A DNA stretch of 64,000 nucleotides from NCBI RefSeq assembly GCF_003226555.1, contig NZ_QKQS01000033.1:1-64000 (forward strand), given 5' to 3'. Source of the DNA: Rhodopseudomonas palustris (GTDB lineage Bacteria; Pseudomonadota; Alphaproteobacteria; Rhizobiales; Xanthobacteraceae). This document shows positions 27,693-38,810 of the stretch, one piece after another. The notes beneath the pieces were generated by a model, which saw only the letters and a list, made by a program, of their open reading frames with translations, was not told the DNA's origin and searched no databases. Within the stretch, counting starts at the first letter, position 1. Every line of letters begins with the position of its first letter. A program made the position numbers and the translations under genes.

Positions 27693-28792
27693 ATGGCGCG
27701 CATCGATCTCGTCGATCTTGCTCACTCTTATCTGGTCGGTGACGACCTGCCGCCGCAGGCCTATGCGCTGAAGCCGGTGTCGATGACCTGGCGGCAGGGC
27801 GGCGCCTATGCGCTGCTCGGGCCGAGCGGCTGCGGCAAGACCACACTGCTCAATCTGATCTCTGGCATCGTCACGCCGTCGCGCGGCAAGATCCTGTTCG
27901 ACGGCCAGGACGTCACCCAGCTCTCCACCCGCGACCGCAACATCGCTCAGGTGTTCCAGTTCCCGGTGATCTACGACACCATGACGGTGCGGGAGAATCT
28001 GGCGTTTCCGCTGAAGAACCGCGGCGTCGCCAAGCCGGACATCGACAAGCGCGTCGCCGAGATCGCGGATCTGTTGGACCTGACGCCGAACCTGAACCGC
28101 AAGGCGACGCGGCTCACCGCCGACGCCAAGCAGAAGATCTCGCTCGGTCGGGGCCTGGTCCGCAGCGACGTCGCCGCGATCCTGTTCGACGAGCCGCTGA
28201 CGGTGATCGATCCGCATTTGAAATGGGAGCTGCGCTCAAAGCTCAAGGCGCTGCATCGCGCGCTCGACCTGACGATGATCTACGTCACCCACGACCAGAC
28301 CGAGGCGCTGACCTTCGCCGACACCGTAGTGGTGATGCACGACGGCCGTGTCGTGCAGAGCGGCACGCCGGAGGAACTGTTCGAGCGTCCTGCTCACACG
28401 TTCGTCGGCTACTTCATCGGCTCCCCCGGCATGAACATCGTGCCGGCCGAGGTGAAGGGGCGCGAGGCGTTGGTCGCCGGCCACCGCGTGCCGCTCGCGC
28501 GCAGCTACGACAAGCTGCCGCCAGGCAAGATCGAGATCGGTGTCCGTCCGGAGTTCGTTCACCTCACTGCGAGCGCACCCGGCCTGATGACCGGCCGCAT
28601 CGAGCGGATCGACGATCTCGGCCGGATCCGCTTCGCCTCGGTGCGGGTCGGCGATGTCAGATTTGCCGCGCGCGTCCCGGACGGCTTCTCACCGAGCGGG
28701 GATGAAGCCGCGCTGCGGTTCGAGCCCTCGCGCATCCACGTTTATGCCGACAGCGAAATCGTCGAAGGCAGCTCACTGGAGCAGGTCGCCTG

Positions 28793-28793
<1 letters not shown>
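27693..28793 (+). CDS. glpT: Glycerol ABC transporter ATP-binding protein GlpT
   Basis: A 366-residue ATPase with Walker A GPSGCGKTT, Q-loop VFQFPVIY, Walker B AILFDEPLTVID and an intact H-loop YVTHDQTEAL. The expected LSGGQ signature is degenerate: residues 141-147 read LTADAKQ, followed by KISLGRGL. A TOBE-like domain ends the protein. Together with GlpS it would form a heterodimer with one consensus and one degenerate ATP site. The stop overlaps the glpP start by one base. This GlpT is unrelated to the E. coli G3P antiporter of that name. Confidence 0.92.
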
Positions 28794-30501
<1,708 letters not shown>

Positions 30502-30510
30502 GAGGCGACG

Positions 30511-30837
30511 ATGGACTCTTTCGCATGGATGGCGTGGACCTGGCCGACCGCGATCTTCTTCATCGTGCTCGCCGGCACGCTCGCAACCATGACCTGGCTC
30601 GCGGTGGCTTATCCCGAGGTCGAGCGCGTCGGAATCTTGCGGATTCCGACCACGCGCGGCGATCGGCTGTTCATTTCGCTGATTCTGGCCGCGGTGATCC
30701 ATCTGGTTTGGATCGCCCTGGTCGGGAGTGATCCGATCGCGACGCTGCCGATCGGAGAGGGAGTCGAAGTGTCGAGTCTGTGGCTCGCCACGGGGCTGTC
30801 GCTGGTCTCTGCCGCTGCGATCTTCCGCACCGTCTGA
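30511..30837 (+). CDS. glpU: Small membrane protein GlpU (DUF2160)
   Basis: A 108-residue protein with three membrane segments (about 9-30, 50-70 and 83-105) and the loop YPEVERVGILRIPTTRGDRL, matching the DUF2160 family. The family occurs within glycerol ABC operons of rhizobia, between the permeases and the binding protein, as here. Its role is not known. An accessory subunit of the transporter is plausible from context. It starts nine bases after the glpQ stop. Confidence 0.86.
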   Translation: MDSFAWMAWTWPTAIFFIVLAGTLATMTWLAVAYPEVERVGILRIPTTRGDRLFISLILAAVIHLVWIALVGSDPIATLPIGEGVEVSSLWLATGLSLVSAAAIFRTV

Positions 30838-30910
30838 CCCCGGCGAAGGAGGACCAGATCCGGGATCAACCCGGGCCTGAATTAATGTGGTGCAACGGAG
30901 GAAATCAACG

Positions 30911-32701
<1,791 letters not shown>

Positions 32702-32730
32702 GCGGCCGCCAACAAGGCACCACCGATGCT

Positions 32731-32756
32731 AAAGGCCGGGAGCGATCCCGGCCTTT
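32731..32756 (+). terminator. Terminator of the glycerol operon
   Basis: AAAGGCCGGGA (32731-32741) pairs perfectly with TCCCGGCCTTT (32746-32756) over 11 bp with loop GCGA, and TGTTT follows. It lies 30 bases after the glpV stop and is the best intrinsic terminator in the window. Confidence 0.92.
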
Positions 32757-32807
32757 TGTTTGCTGAAGGTGAATTGACCCGCTGAGGCCGCCGCGCTGTG
32801 AGCGCGC

Positions 32808-32950
32808 TCCCTCGCCCCGCTCTTGCGGGGAGAGGGGTGGGGTGAGGGGCGGACGCGAGCACTGAGTCTCGGCCGCGTGGACGCGCCCCCTCACCCGACC
32901 GGCCTCGCTGCGCGATGCCGGTCGACCTCTCCCCGCACGCGGGGAGAGGT
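32808..32950. repeat. Intergenic repeat, family D (CTCTCCCC type)
   Basis: Contains several G-rich and C-rich mirror tracts, and a perfect hairpin CCTCTCCCCGC (32926-32936) / GCGGGGAGAGG (32939-32949). It separates the converging glycerol operon and Old Yellow Enzyme gene. The last bases of the window (from about 63986) begin the same CCTCTCCCCG string, so another copy may start there. Confidence 0.78.
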
Positions 32951-32955
32951 AACAA

Positions 32956-34056
32956 CTACTGCGCCGCTTGCGCCGACTCCAGCGTCGGGTAGTCGGTGTA
33001 GCCCTTGGCACCGCCGCCGTAGAAGGTCGACTTGTCGGGCTCGTTGAGCGGAGCGTTGCGCTTCAGGCGCTCGACCAGGTCCGGGTTGGAGATGAACGGC
33101 TTGCCGAAGGCGATCAGGTCGGCCGCGCCCGCGTCGAGTTGCTTGTTGGCGAGCGCAAGGTCGTAGGCGTTGTTGCCGATATAGGTGCCGCTGAAGCGCT
33201 TGCGCAAGGACGCGTAGTCGAACGGTGCGATGTCGCGCGGGCCGCCGGTGGCGCCCTCGATGACGTGGATATAGACCAGCTTCAGCTTATTCAGCTCGTC
33301 GACGATGTAGTCGAACAGCGCCTGCGGGTTGGAGTCCGAGACGTCGTTGGCCGGCGTCACCGGCGAAATCCGGATGCCGGTGCGCTCGGGACCGATCTCC
33401 TTGGCCACCGCTGCGGCGACTTCCAGCATCAAGCGCGCGCGGTTCTGGGTCGAGCCGCCATAGTCGTCGGTGCGCTTGTTGCTGCTGTCGCGGGCGAACT
33501 GGTCGAGCAGATAGCCGTTGGCGCCGTGGATCTCGACGCCGTCGAAGCCGGCCGCGATGGCATTGGCGGCGGCTTTCTGGAAGTCTTCAATGATTCCAGG
33601 AATTTCAGACAGCTCCAATGCGCGCGGCTCGGAGACGTCGGCAAATTGGCCGCCCACGAAGGTCTTGGTATTGGCGCGGATCGCCGACGGCGCCACCGGC
33701 GCGCCGTGGTTCGGCTGCAGGTCGACATGCGAGATACGGCCGACGTGCCAGAGCTGGATGAAGATCTTGCCGCCGCGCTTGTGCACCTCGCCGGTGACCT
33801 TGCGCCAGCCTTCGACTTGCGCCTGAGAATAGATGCCGGGGGTGTCCTGATAGCCCTGGCCCTGCTGCGACACCTGGCTCGCCTCGGTAATCAGCAGCCC
33901 GGCGCTGGCACGCTGGCCGTAATATTCAGCCGCCAGCGGGCTGGGGACGAGCCCCTCGGGTACGGCGCGGTTCCGGGTCAGCGGCGCCATCACGACGCGG
34001 CTGGCGAGGGTGATCGGGCCGAGCTGGTAAGGCTCGAATAGCTTGGATTGGGACAT
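32956..34056 (-). CDS. Old Yellow Enzyme family alkene reductase
   Basis: A 366-residue FMN-dependent ene-reductase of the NemA type. LFEPYQLGPITLASRVVMAP is the FMN-strand start. The substrate-binding His...Asn pair appears in GVEIHGANGYLLDQF, and the typical RTDDYGGSTQNRARL segment follows. Near the C-terminus ADLIAFGKPFISNPDLVERL binds the FMN phosphate. It reduces activated C=C bonds, nitro-esters or maleimides with NAD(P)H in the cytoplasm. The ATG at 34056 (MSQSKLFEP) is preferred over a longer frame. It converges with the glycerol operon. Confidence 0.94.
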   Translation of the reverse strand: MSQSKLFEPYQLGPITLASRVVMAPLTRNRAVPEGLVPSPLAAEYYGQRASAGLLITEASQVSQQGQGYQDTPGIYSQAQVEGWRKVTGEVHKRGGKIFIQLWHVGRISHVDLQPNHGAPVAPSAIRANTKTFVGGQFADVSEPRALELSEIPGIIEDFQKAAANAIAAGFDGVEIHGANGYLLDQFARDSSNKRTDDYGGSTQNRARLMLEVAAAVAKEIGPERTGIRISPVTPANDVSDSNPQALFDYIVDELNKLKLVYIHVIEGATGGPRDIAPFDYASLRKRFSGTYIGNNAYDLALANKQLDAGAADLIAFGKPFISNPDLVERLKRNAPLNEPDKSTFYGGGAKGYTDYPTLESAQAAQ

Positions 34057-34284
34057 GGGGTAGTCCTGGACAGTTGCGGGTGCCAGGAACGTGGGGCGCG
34101 GAACCGGAAACACAATGACCCGGGCGAAAAATAGATGCGTCCGCATGAAATTTTGAACGGCGGATCGAAGCGGCCGTTCGAGATCAAACAGGTCTGCCGG
34201 AGTGGATGGTCCAGAAGAAGAATCTTACGGGCCGAGGTTCGGCGGCGGAGCGCCGCCGAACTGGTTGTCAGGCGCTTACGATCG

Positions 34285-34593
34285 TCAGGCGACCGCAACC
34301 GTGCGGCGCTGGCGGCGGAAGAACCAGAACGCGATCGGGCCGACGAACAGCGTGCCGAACGCCGGCAGCGCCGCGACCCTGAGGGTGGCGGCGGCGTCGA
34401 GCACTTCGCCGCCGATGCCGACCTTGCCGAGCACGAAGGCGGCGATCAGCGTGATGAACGGCCCGACCACCATCGAAGCGGCACCGGCCGCCTGGCAGTA
34501 CAATTTGCCTTCCGGCGCAGAGGCGGCCAGCACGCGCGCAACCACAGCGGTGGCGACGAAGGCGATCGCGGTAAGGACCAAGAGCAGCATCAT
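34285..34593 (-). CDS. Small inner-membrane protein, unknown
   Basis: A 102-residue protein with three hydrophobic segments (about 2-24, 37-58 and 73-92) and a short basic C-terminus (FRRQRRTVAVA). No domain is recognised. AGGAAG lies before the two adjacent ATG codons at 34593/34590. It is on the same strand as the Old Yellow Enzyme gene, 228 bases apart, with nothing seen between them. A possible conserved hypothetical of this group. Confidence 0.65.
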   Translation of the reverse strand: MMLLLVLTAIAFVATAVVARVLAASAPEGKLYCQAAGAASMVVGPFITLIAAFVLGKVGIGGEVLDAAATLRVAALPAFGTLFVGPIAFWFFRRQRRTVAVA

Positions 34594-34666
34594 TCCAACT
34601 TCCTGTTTGGTCGGACGATCCTCGCCTGTCGCAGCTTGAGTGGTGCTGGAGGAGGGAGGATGTCCT

Positions 34667-34825
34667 ATGTCGACAAAGGCGCCGCTATGGGCAGGCGCCT
34701 ATTCAGCGGCAACAGGATACTTTGTTGCGATGCACACGATATTGATCGAGCGCAGAGAATGCCTCGCAGTTCAGGGCGTGCGTGCGGGCTGCAGGAGGTA
34801 TCTAGTGCCGCATGAAGGCATCTAA
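34667..34825 (+). CDS. Possible small ORF, 52 residues
   Basis: An ATG with an ideal GGAGG (34655-34659) seven bases upstream opens a 52-codon frame rich in Ala, Cys and Arg. It is the only candidate gene in the 412-base gap 34594-35006. It shows no signal peptide, membrane helix or known motif, and base composition is lower in GC than its neighbours. Either a small protein or chance. The rest of the gap (34826-35006) holds nothing I can identify. Confidence 0.22.
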   Translation: MSTKAPLWAGAYSAATGYFVAMHTILIERRECLAVQGVRAGCRRYLVPHEGI

Positions 34826-35006
34826 GTACCGAAATTCTGCAATCAGTCGCTGAGTAGTATGGTATTCATCAACCGCCGGTGAGCGAGCCGCGTCCTCGCG
34901 AGATGTCAGCTCAGCCCCTTAGACTTTCGGGTGACGCACATTGTCCCAGCTGGGAAATGTTGCGCCAGATCGACCGAATCTGAAGCGCCGTGGACCGGAT
35001 TTTCAG

Positions 35007-36353
35007 CTATTGCAGCGGCGGGGCCGGCCGGCTCCGTCTGACGCGTCGCGGTTCGGTGGCCGGCGTAGGCTCGGCTGATGCAGATGGAGCTGCCGCGCTG
35101 CCGCCCATTCGGGCGAGCAGCTCGGCGGTCGGCCAGGAATCCGCCGGCAGGCCGTATTTCGTCTGCATCGCCTTGACGGCGCTGCGGGTATTCTGGCCAA
35201 GCACGCCGTCGACTTTGCCGACGTCGAAGCCGGCACGCACCAGCAGTTGCTGCAGCTGTTTCATCTCATTGAACGAGAGCTGCGCCACCGCGGCGCGCGG
35301 CTTCTGCATCGGCGGCGCGCCGGCGATCCGGGTCGCGAGATAAGCCGCCGTGGTCGCGTAGATCAGCGAATTGTTCCACTCGGTGTAGGCGTTGAAATTG
35401 GGATAGGCCAGGAAGGCGGGGCCGTGGCGCCCCATCGGCAGCAGCAGCGATGCCGGCAACGCATCGCCTTGCAGCGGCCGGCCGTCCGCCGCGGTCACGC
35501 CCCATTGCGCCCATTGCGAGCGCGGATGCTTCACGGTGAGATCCGCCTGATCCCACGGCAGGTTCTCAGGCACCCGCACTTCCTGCAACCACGGTTCGCC
35601 GCGCCGCCATTTCAGCCCGGTGGCGATGTAGTGCGCAGTCGAGCCGATCACGTCGGGCGCGCTGTGCAGCAGGTCGCGGTGGCCGTCGCCGTCGTAGTCG
35701 ACCGCGTAGTCGAAATAATGCCGCGGCAGGAACTGGGTCTGGCCGAGCTCGCCGGCCCAGGAGCCGATCATCTCACCCGGCGTCAGGTCGCCGCGGTCGA
35801 TGATCTTCAGCGCCGCGATGGTCTCGTCCTGGAACATCTCGGAGCGGCGGCAATCATAGGCCAGCGACACCAGCGAGCGCAGCGTGGAGAGATTGCCCTG
35901 CACCGCGCCGAAATCGCTCTCCAGCGCCCAGAACGCGGTGATCACCGCCGGCGGCACGCCGTATTCCTTCTCGGCCCGCGCGAACGCGCCCGCGTATCTC
36001 TTGATCAGTTGCTGACCTTTGACTCGCCGTCCTTCGGACGCCATCCGCCCGGCGAACACCGTGAAGATCTGTCCGAACACCCGCTGGCCGCGGTCGCGAT
36101 TGACGATGCCCTGATCGTAAACGAGATACGGCGAGGCTTCCGCAATTGCGCTTTGCGACACGCCGGCCGCAACCGCCTTCTGCTTTAGCCCCGCGAGGAA
36201 CTGCGGAAAGCTCTGTCCGCCATGGCACGATGCGCCGCGCTGGGCGAAGGTGGGGGAAGCGGCGAGGGAGGCGGCCGCCGCGATAGCTACGACCGCGGCC
36301 ATCGCGCCAACGGATGTCCGCAGGTGTCTCGCCGTCGTTTTCAGCCGCAGCAT
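35007..36353 (-). CDS. Lytic murein transglycosylase (MltB type) with peptidoglycan-binding domain
   Basis: A 448-residue exported protein. After a signal peptide (TSVGAMAAVVAIAAAASLAA...FAQ), the catalytic domain shows YGVPPAVITAFWALESDFGA, with glutamate in the ALESDFG motif acting as the general acid. IGSWAGELGQTQFLPRHYFD and YAVDYDGDGHRDLLHS follow, as in MltB family proteins. A C-terminal PG-binding repeat ends in NTRSAVKAMQTKYGLP. It cleaves glycan strands in the periplasm with formation of anhydro-muropeptides. GGAGAAGG supports the ATG at 36353 over one seven codons upstream. Confidence 0.93.
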   Translation of the reverse strand: MLRLKTTARHLRTSVGAMAAVVAIAAAASLAASPTFAQRGASCHGGQSFPQFLAGLKQKAVAAGVSQSAIAEASPYLVYDQGIVNRDRGQRVFGQIFTVFAGRMASEGRRVKGQQLIKRYAGAFARAEKEYGVPPAVITAFWALESDFGAVQGNLSTLRSLVSLAYDCRRSEMFQDETIAALKIIDRGDLTPGEMIGSWAGELGQTQFLPRHYFDYAVDYDGDGHRDLLHSAPDVIGSTAHYIATGLKWRRGEPWLQEVRVPENLPWDQADLTVKHPRSQWAQWGVTAADGRPLQGDALPASLLLPMGRHGPAFLAYPNFNAYTEWNNSLIYATTAAYLATRIAGAPPMQKPRAAVAQLSFNEMKQLQQLLVRAGFDVGKVDGVLGQNTRSAVKAMQTKYGLPADSWPTAELLARMGGSAAAPSASAEPTPATEPRRVRRSRPAPPLQ

Positions 36354-36481
36354 CGCCTTCTCCACAAACGTCATCGCCGGGCGCGACCCGGCGATCCATC
36401 AAATCAGACGGCGAGTCTTGTTGGGATGGGTTGCCGGGTCAAGCCCGGCAACGACGCTTGATGAGAGAGGTCGCGCGGTGG

Positions 36482-36754
36482 TCACTCGTCGAACAGGTCG
36501 GAGTGGGTGCCGGTTCGTGCCAGGAGCACGTTGTGTGCGTCGGTCTGATAGATCAGCAGCCAATCCGGCTCGACGTGACATTCCAGAAAGCCTCGCCACC
36601 GGCCTTTGAGGGCGTGCGGACGATTGGAAGCGGGCAGAGGTATGTCCCGTCGCAGAAGGTCGATCACCGCCGCCAATTTCGACAGGTCGTAACCACGCTT
36701 CTTGATCCGCTTGTAGTCGCGTTTGAACGAGCCAGTATGGTCCAGCTCCTTCAT
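36482..36754 (-). CDS. YafQ family mRNA interferase toxin
   Basis: A 90-residue RelE-fold toxin. KRDYKRIKKRGYDLSKL, HALKGRWRGFLECHVEPDWL and RTGTHSDLF match YafQ. The residues known to matter in E. coli YafQ (His50, His63, Asp67, His87, Phe91) correspond to His47, His60, Asp64, His84 and Phe88, a constant offset of three. It would cut mRNA on the ribosome when free of its antitoxin. It starts ten bases after the antitoxin stop. A longer frame upstream is an overlap with the antitoxin gene and is rejected. Confidence 0.9.
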   Translation of the reverse strand: MKELDHTGSFKRDYKRIKKRGYDLSKLAAVIDLLRRDIPLPASNRPHALKGRWRGFLECHVEPDWLLIYQTDAHNVLLARTGTHSDLFDE

Positions 36755-36764
36755 GACACCCCGT

Positions 36765-37118
36765 TCAGCGGGTTGTCTTGTCCAGATGGGCGAAGAACTC
36801 TTCGGTCGTGCCGCTGAACCGCGTGACCCGCCCGCGTTCGGCATCACGTAAGGCGCGGATGGTCTCCTTGTTCGGAATCTTCACCGGAAACGGCATGCCT
36901 TTATGGGCGACGACCTGTTTGAGGAACATCGTCACCGCGTCGGTGGTCGACAGCCCGAGCTTGTCGAGCACTGCCTCGGCGCTCTTCTTCAGCTTCGGCT
37001 CGACTCGCGCGTTGATGTAGCCGCTCTTGAGTGGCTTACGGGCGGCCGTCTTGCCCGCTGTCTTCCCATCCCGCTTGGCGGGTGAGCGGGCTGCTTTGGT
37101 CTGGATCTTCGCCGTCAT
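36765..37118 (-). CDS. RelB/DinJ family antitoxin
   Basis: A 117-residue antitoxin for the YafQ toxin that follows. The ribbon-helix-helix part (SGYINARVEPKLKKSAEAVL and LGLSTTDAVTMFLKQVVAHK) matches RelB/DinJ, with a C-terminal toxin-binding tail. The first 30 residues are an extra basic, Lys/Arg/Ala-rich stretch not usual for DinJ. A palindrome GTAACGCAAACGTGTTAC lies just upstream, probably its autoregulatory operator. No Shine-Dalgarno is seen before the ATG at 37118, so translation may begin near the transcript start or at another codon. Confidence 0.88.
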   Translation of the reverse strand: MTAKIQTKAARSPAKRDGKTAGKTAARKPLKSGYINARVEPKLKKSAEAVLDKLGLSTTDAVTMFLKQVVAHKGMPFPVKIPNKETIRALRDAERGRVTRFSGTTEEFFAHLDKTTR

Positions 37119-37126
37119 ACTTTACT

Positions 37127-37144
37127 GTAACACGTTTGCGTTAC
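37127..37144 (-). promoter_or_regulatory. Probable DinJ/YafQ operator palindrome
   Basis: On the minus strand GTAACGCAAACGTGTTAC has GTAAC and GTTAC arms separated by eight bases. It lies nine bases before the antitoxin start codon, a position where a ribbon-helix-helix antitoxin would block transcription. Binding is inferred. Confidence 0.5.
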
Positions 37145-37154
37145 GCCCGCCAGC

Positions 37155-38597
37155 TCACAGCTCCCTTGCATTACTAAACGCAAAACTACTCGCCCTTCTC
37201 GTGTTCTCGTCCAGGATCAACGTCCTTGTGATCGGCGGCTCGGCGCGCTGGCTGCAGTGTTCGCGTTCGCACAGGCGGCAGTTGACGCCGATCGGGGTGC
37301 CTTCGGCTTTCTCCAAATCCATGCCGGCGGCGTAGATCAGTTTGGCGGCGTGGCGGATTTCGCAGCCCAAGCCGATGGCAAAGCGCGGTTGCGGCTGCGG
37401 ATGCGGGGCGATCGGGCGGCGGACCATCTGGGCGATCGAGAAGTAGCGGCTGCCGTCGGGCAGTTCGATCACCTGCTTGAGCAAGCGGTCCGGCGTATCG
37501 AAGGTCGAGTGCACGTTCCACAGCGGGCAGGTGCCGCCGAATTTCGAGAACGGGAAGGTGCCGGACGAGAACCGCTTGGAGACGTTGCCGGCATTGTCGA
37601 CCCGCAGCATGAAGAACGGCACGCCACGCGCGTTCGGCCGCTGCAGCGTGGTGAGGCGGTGGCAGACCTGCTCGAAGCCGGCGTTGAAGCGCTGCGCCAG
37701 CACGTTGACGTCGTAGGAGAGCTGCTCGGCGGCGGTGTGGAACGCCGCATAGGGCATCATCACGGCGGCGGCGAAGTAGTTGCCGAGGGTGATGCGGTAC
37801 AGCCGCCGGGCGTGATCTTCCAGTCCGCCGGCGCGATGCACGATGGCGTCGATCACGCCGCCGTGCTCGGTCAATCCGGTTTGGAACGCGACCTGGAAGG
37901 CGCGGCCGGGGCCGTCGATCAGTTCGGAGATCAAGAGTTGCCGGCGATGGCGGTCGAACCTTCGCAGCGTCTCGCGCATCACGTCGACCGGCATGATCCG
38001 GGTGGTGATCGAGTGGCGCTCGCGCAGCCGATCGGTCAGCGCGCCGAACATCTCCTGGGAGCCGACGTTGAGCTCGTCGCGCACCGCCTCGGCGGCCTGC
38101 TCCAGCTCCGGGAAGTAATTGCGGTTGGCCTCGATCAGGTCGCGGATGCGCTCGATCGGGTTGGCCTCGTAGCGGATCTGTTCGCGATCGGCCATCTGCG
38201 CCGCCACCAGGGTCTCGCCGCGGCGCGCCTCGGTGTAGGCGGCGTACAGCCGCTGTAGCGAGTGGGTGACGCCGGGGCACAGTTCGGCGAGGTCGCGCAG
38301 CTCCTGCTTGGGCAGATCGATCTGCCGGAACAGCGGATCGGAAAAGATCTCGTTCAGCTCGGCGAAGAACCGGTCCTCGTCGGCGGTGGCGAGGTCGCGC
38401 AGGTCCAGATCGTAGGTCTCGGCCAGCCGCAACAGAATCTGGGCGGTCACCGGGCGCTGGTTGCGCTCAATCAGGTTGACGTAGCTCGGAGAAATGCCCA
38501 AACCTTCAGCGATCTGGGTTTGCGACAGCCCGAGCTGCTGCCGAATGCGGCGGAAGCGGGGGCCCACGAACAGTTTTTTACCGGTGTCGCCGGCCAT
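37155..38597 (-). CDS. ScfR/RamB-type transcriptional regulator
   Basis: A 480-residue regulator. An N-terminal XRE helix-turn-helix (LGLSQTQIAEGLGISPSYVN) is followed by an ImmA/IrrE-like region and a C-terminal DUF2083 part containing RAEPPITRTLILDE, typical of the short-chain fatty-acid regulators (ScfR) and the actinobacterial RamB. These control acetate and propionate metabolism and isocitrate lyase. It is divergent from aceA, with a 213-base region that carries five TTACA repeats. The metal ligands of an IrrE peptidase cannot be confirmed, so proteolysis is not claimed. Confidence 0.9.
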   Translation of the reverse strand: MAGDTGKKLFVGPRFRRIRQQLGLSQTQIAEGLGISPSYVNLIERNQRPVTAQILLRLAETYDLDLRDLATADEDRFFAELNEIFSDPLFRQIDLPKQELRDLAELCPGVTHSLQRLYAAYTEARRGETLVAAQMADREQIRYEANPIERIRDLIEANRNYFPELEQAAEAVRDELNVGSQEMFGALTDRLRERHSITTRIMPVDVMRETLRRFDRHRRQLLISELIDGPGRAFQVAFQTGLTEHGGVIDAIVHRAGGLEDHARRLYRITLGNYFAAAVMMPYAAFHTAAEQLSYDVNVLAQRFNAGFEQVCHRLTTLQRPNARGVPFFMLRVDNAGNVSKRFSSGTFPFSKFGGTCPLWNVHSTFDTPDRLLKQVIELPDGSRYFSIAQMVRRPIAPHPQPQPRFAIGLGCEIRHAAKLIYAAGMDLEKAEGTPIGVNCRLCEREHCSQRAEPPITRTLILDENTRRASSFAFSNAREL

Positions 38598-38635
38598 TTC
38601 AGGGTCCTTTCAGGTTCCGCCCCGGATATCTTCTT

Positions 38636-38681
38636 TTACAAAATTTACAAAATTACATTTGTTACATGTACTGAAGTTACA
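38636..38681. promoter_or_regulatory. TTACA repeat array between scfR-like gene and aceA
   Basis: TTACA occurs at 38636, 38645, 38653, 38662 and 38677, that is five times in 46 bases with spacings of 9, 8, 9 and 15. The stretch is very AT-rich in a GC-rich genome and lies 40 bases before the regulator start and 130 before aceA. It is the likely binding site of the divergent regulator. Confidence 0.6.
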
Positions 38682-38810
38682 TGACATCACCATTCGTTCG
38701 CAAGAGGTCTGTACGTCTTCTGTCATCTCGCGTTTATCTCTCGGCACGTTTCGCAGCGCGGTTGTCACGAATGTCGCGTCGCGAATTATTCGTATCGAAG
38801 GGATCATGTC

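Noticed and set aside
26439-28217. A 592-codon minus-strand frame opposite glpS/glpT
   Set aside because: Antisense shadow with Arg/Asp/His-rich low-complexity translation; both ATPase genes on the plus strand are complete.
34135-34815. Long plus-strand frame across the small membrane protein region
   Set aside because: It runs opposite the 34285-34593 gene, which has a better ribosome site and real membrane helices; the translation is Arg/Asp-rich low complexity.
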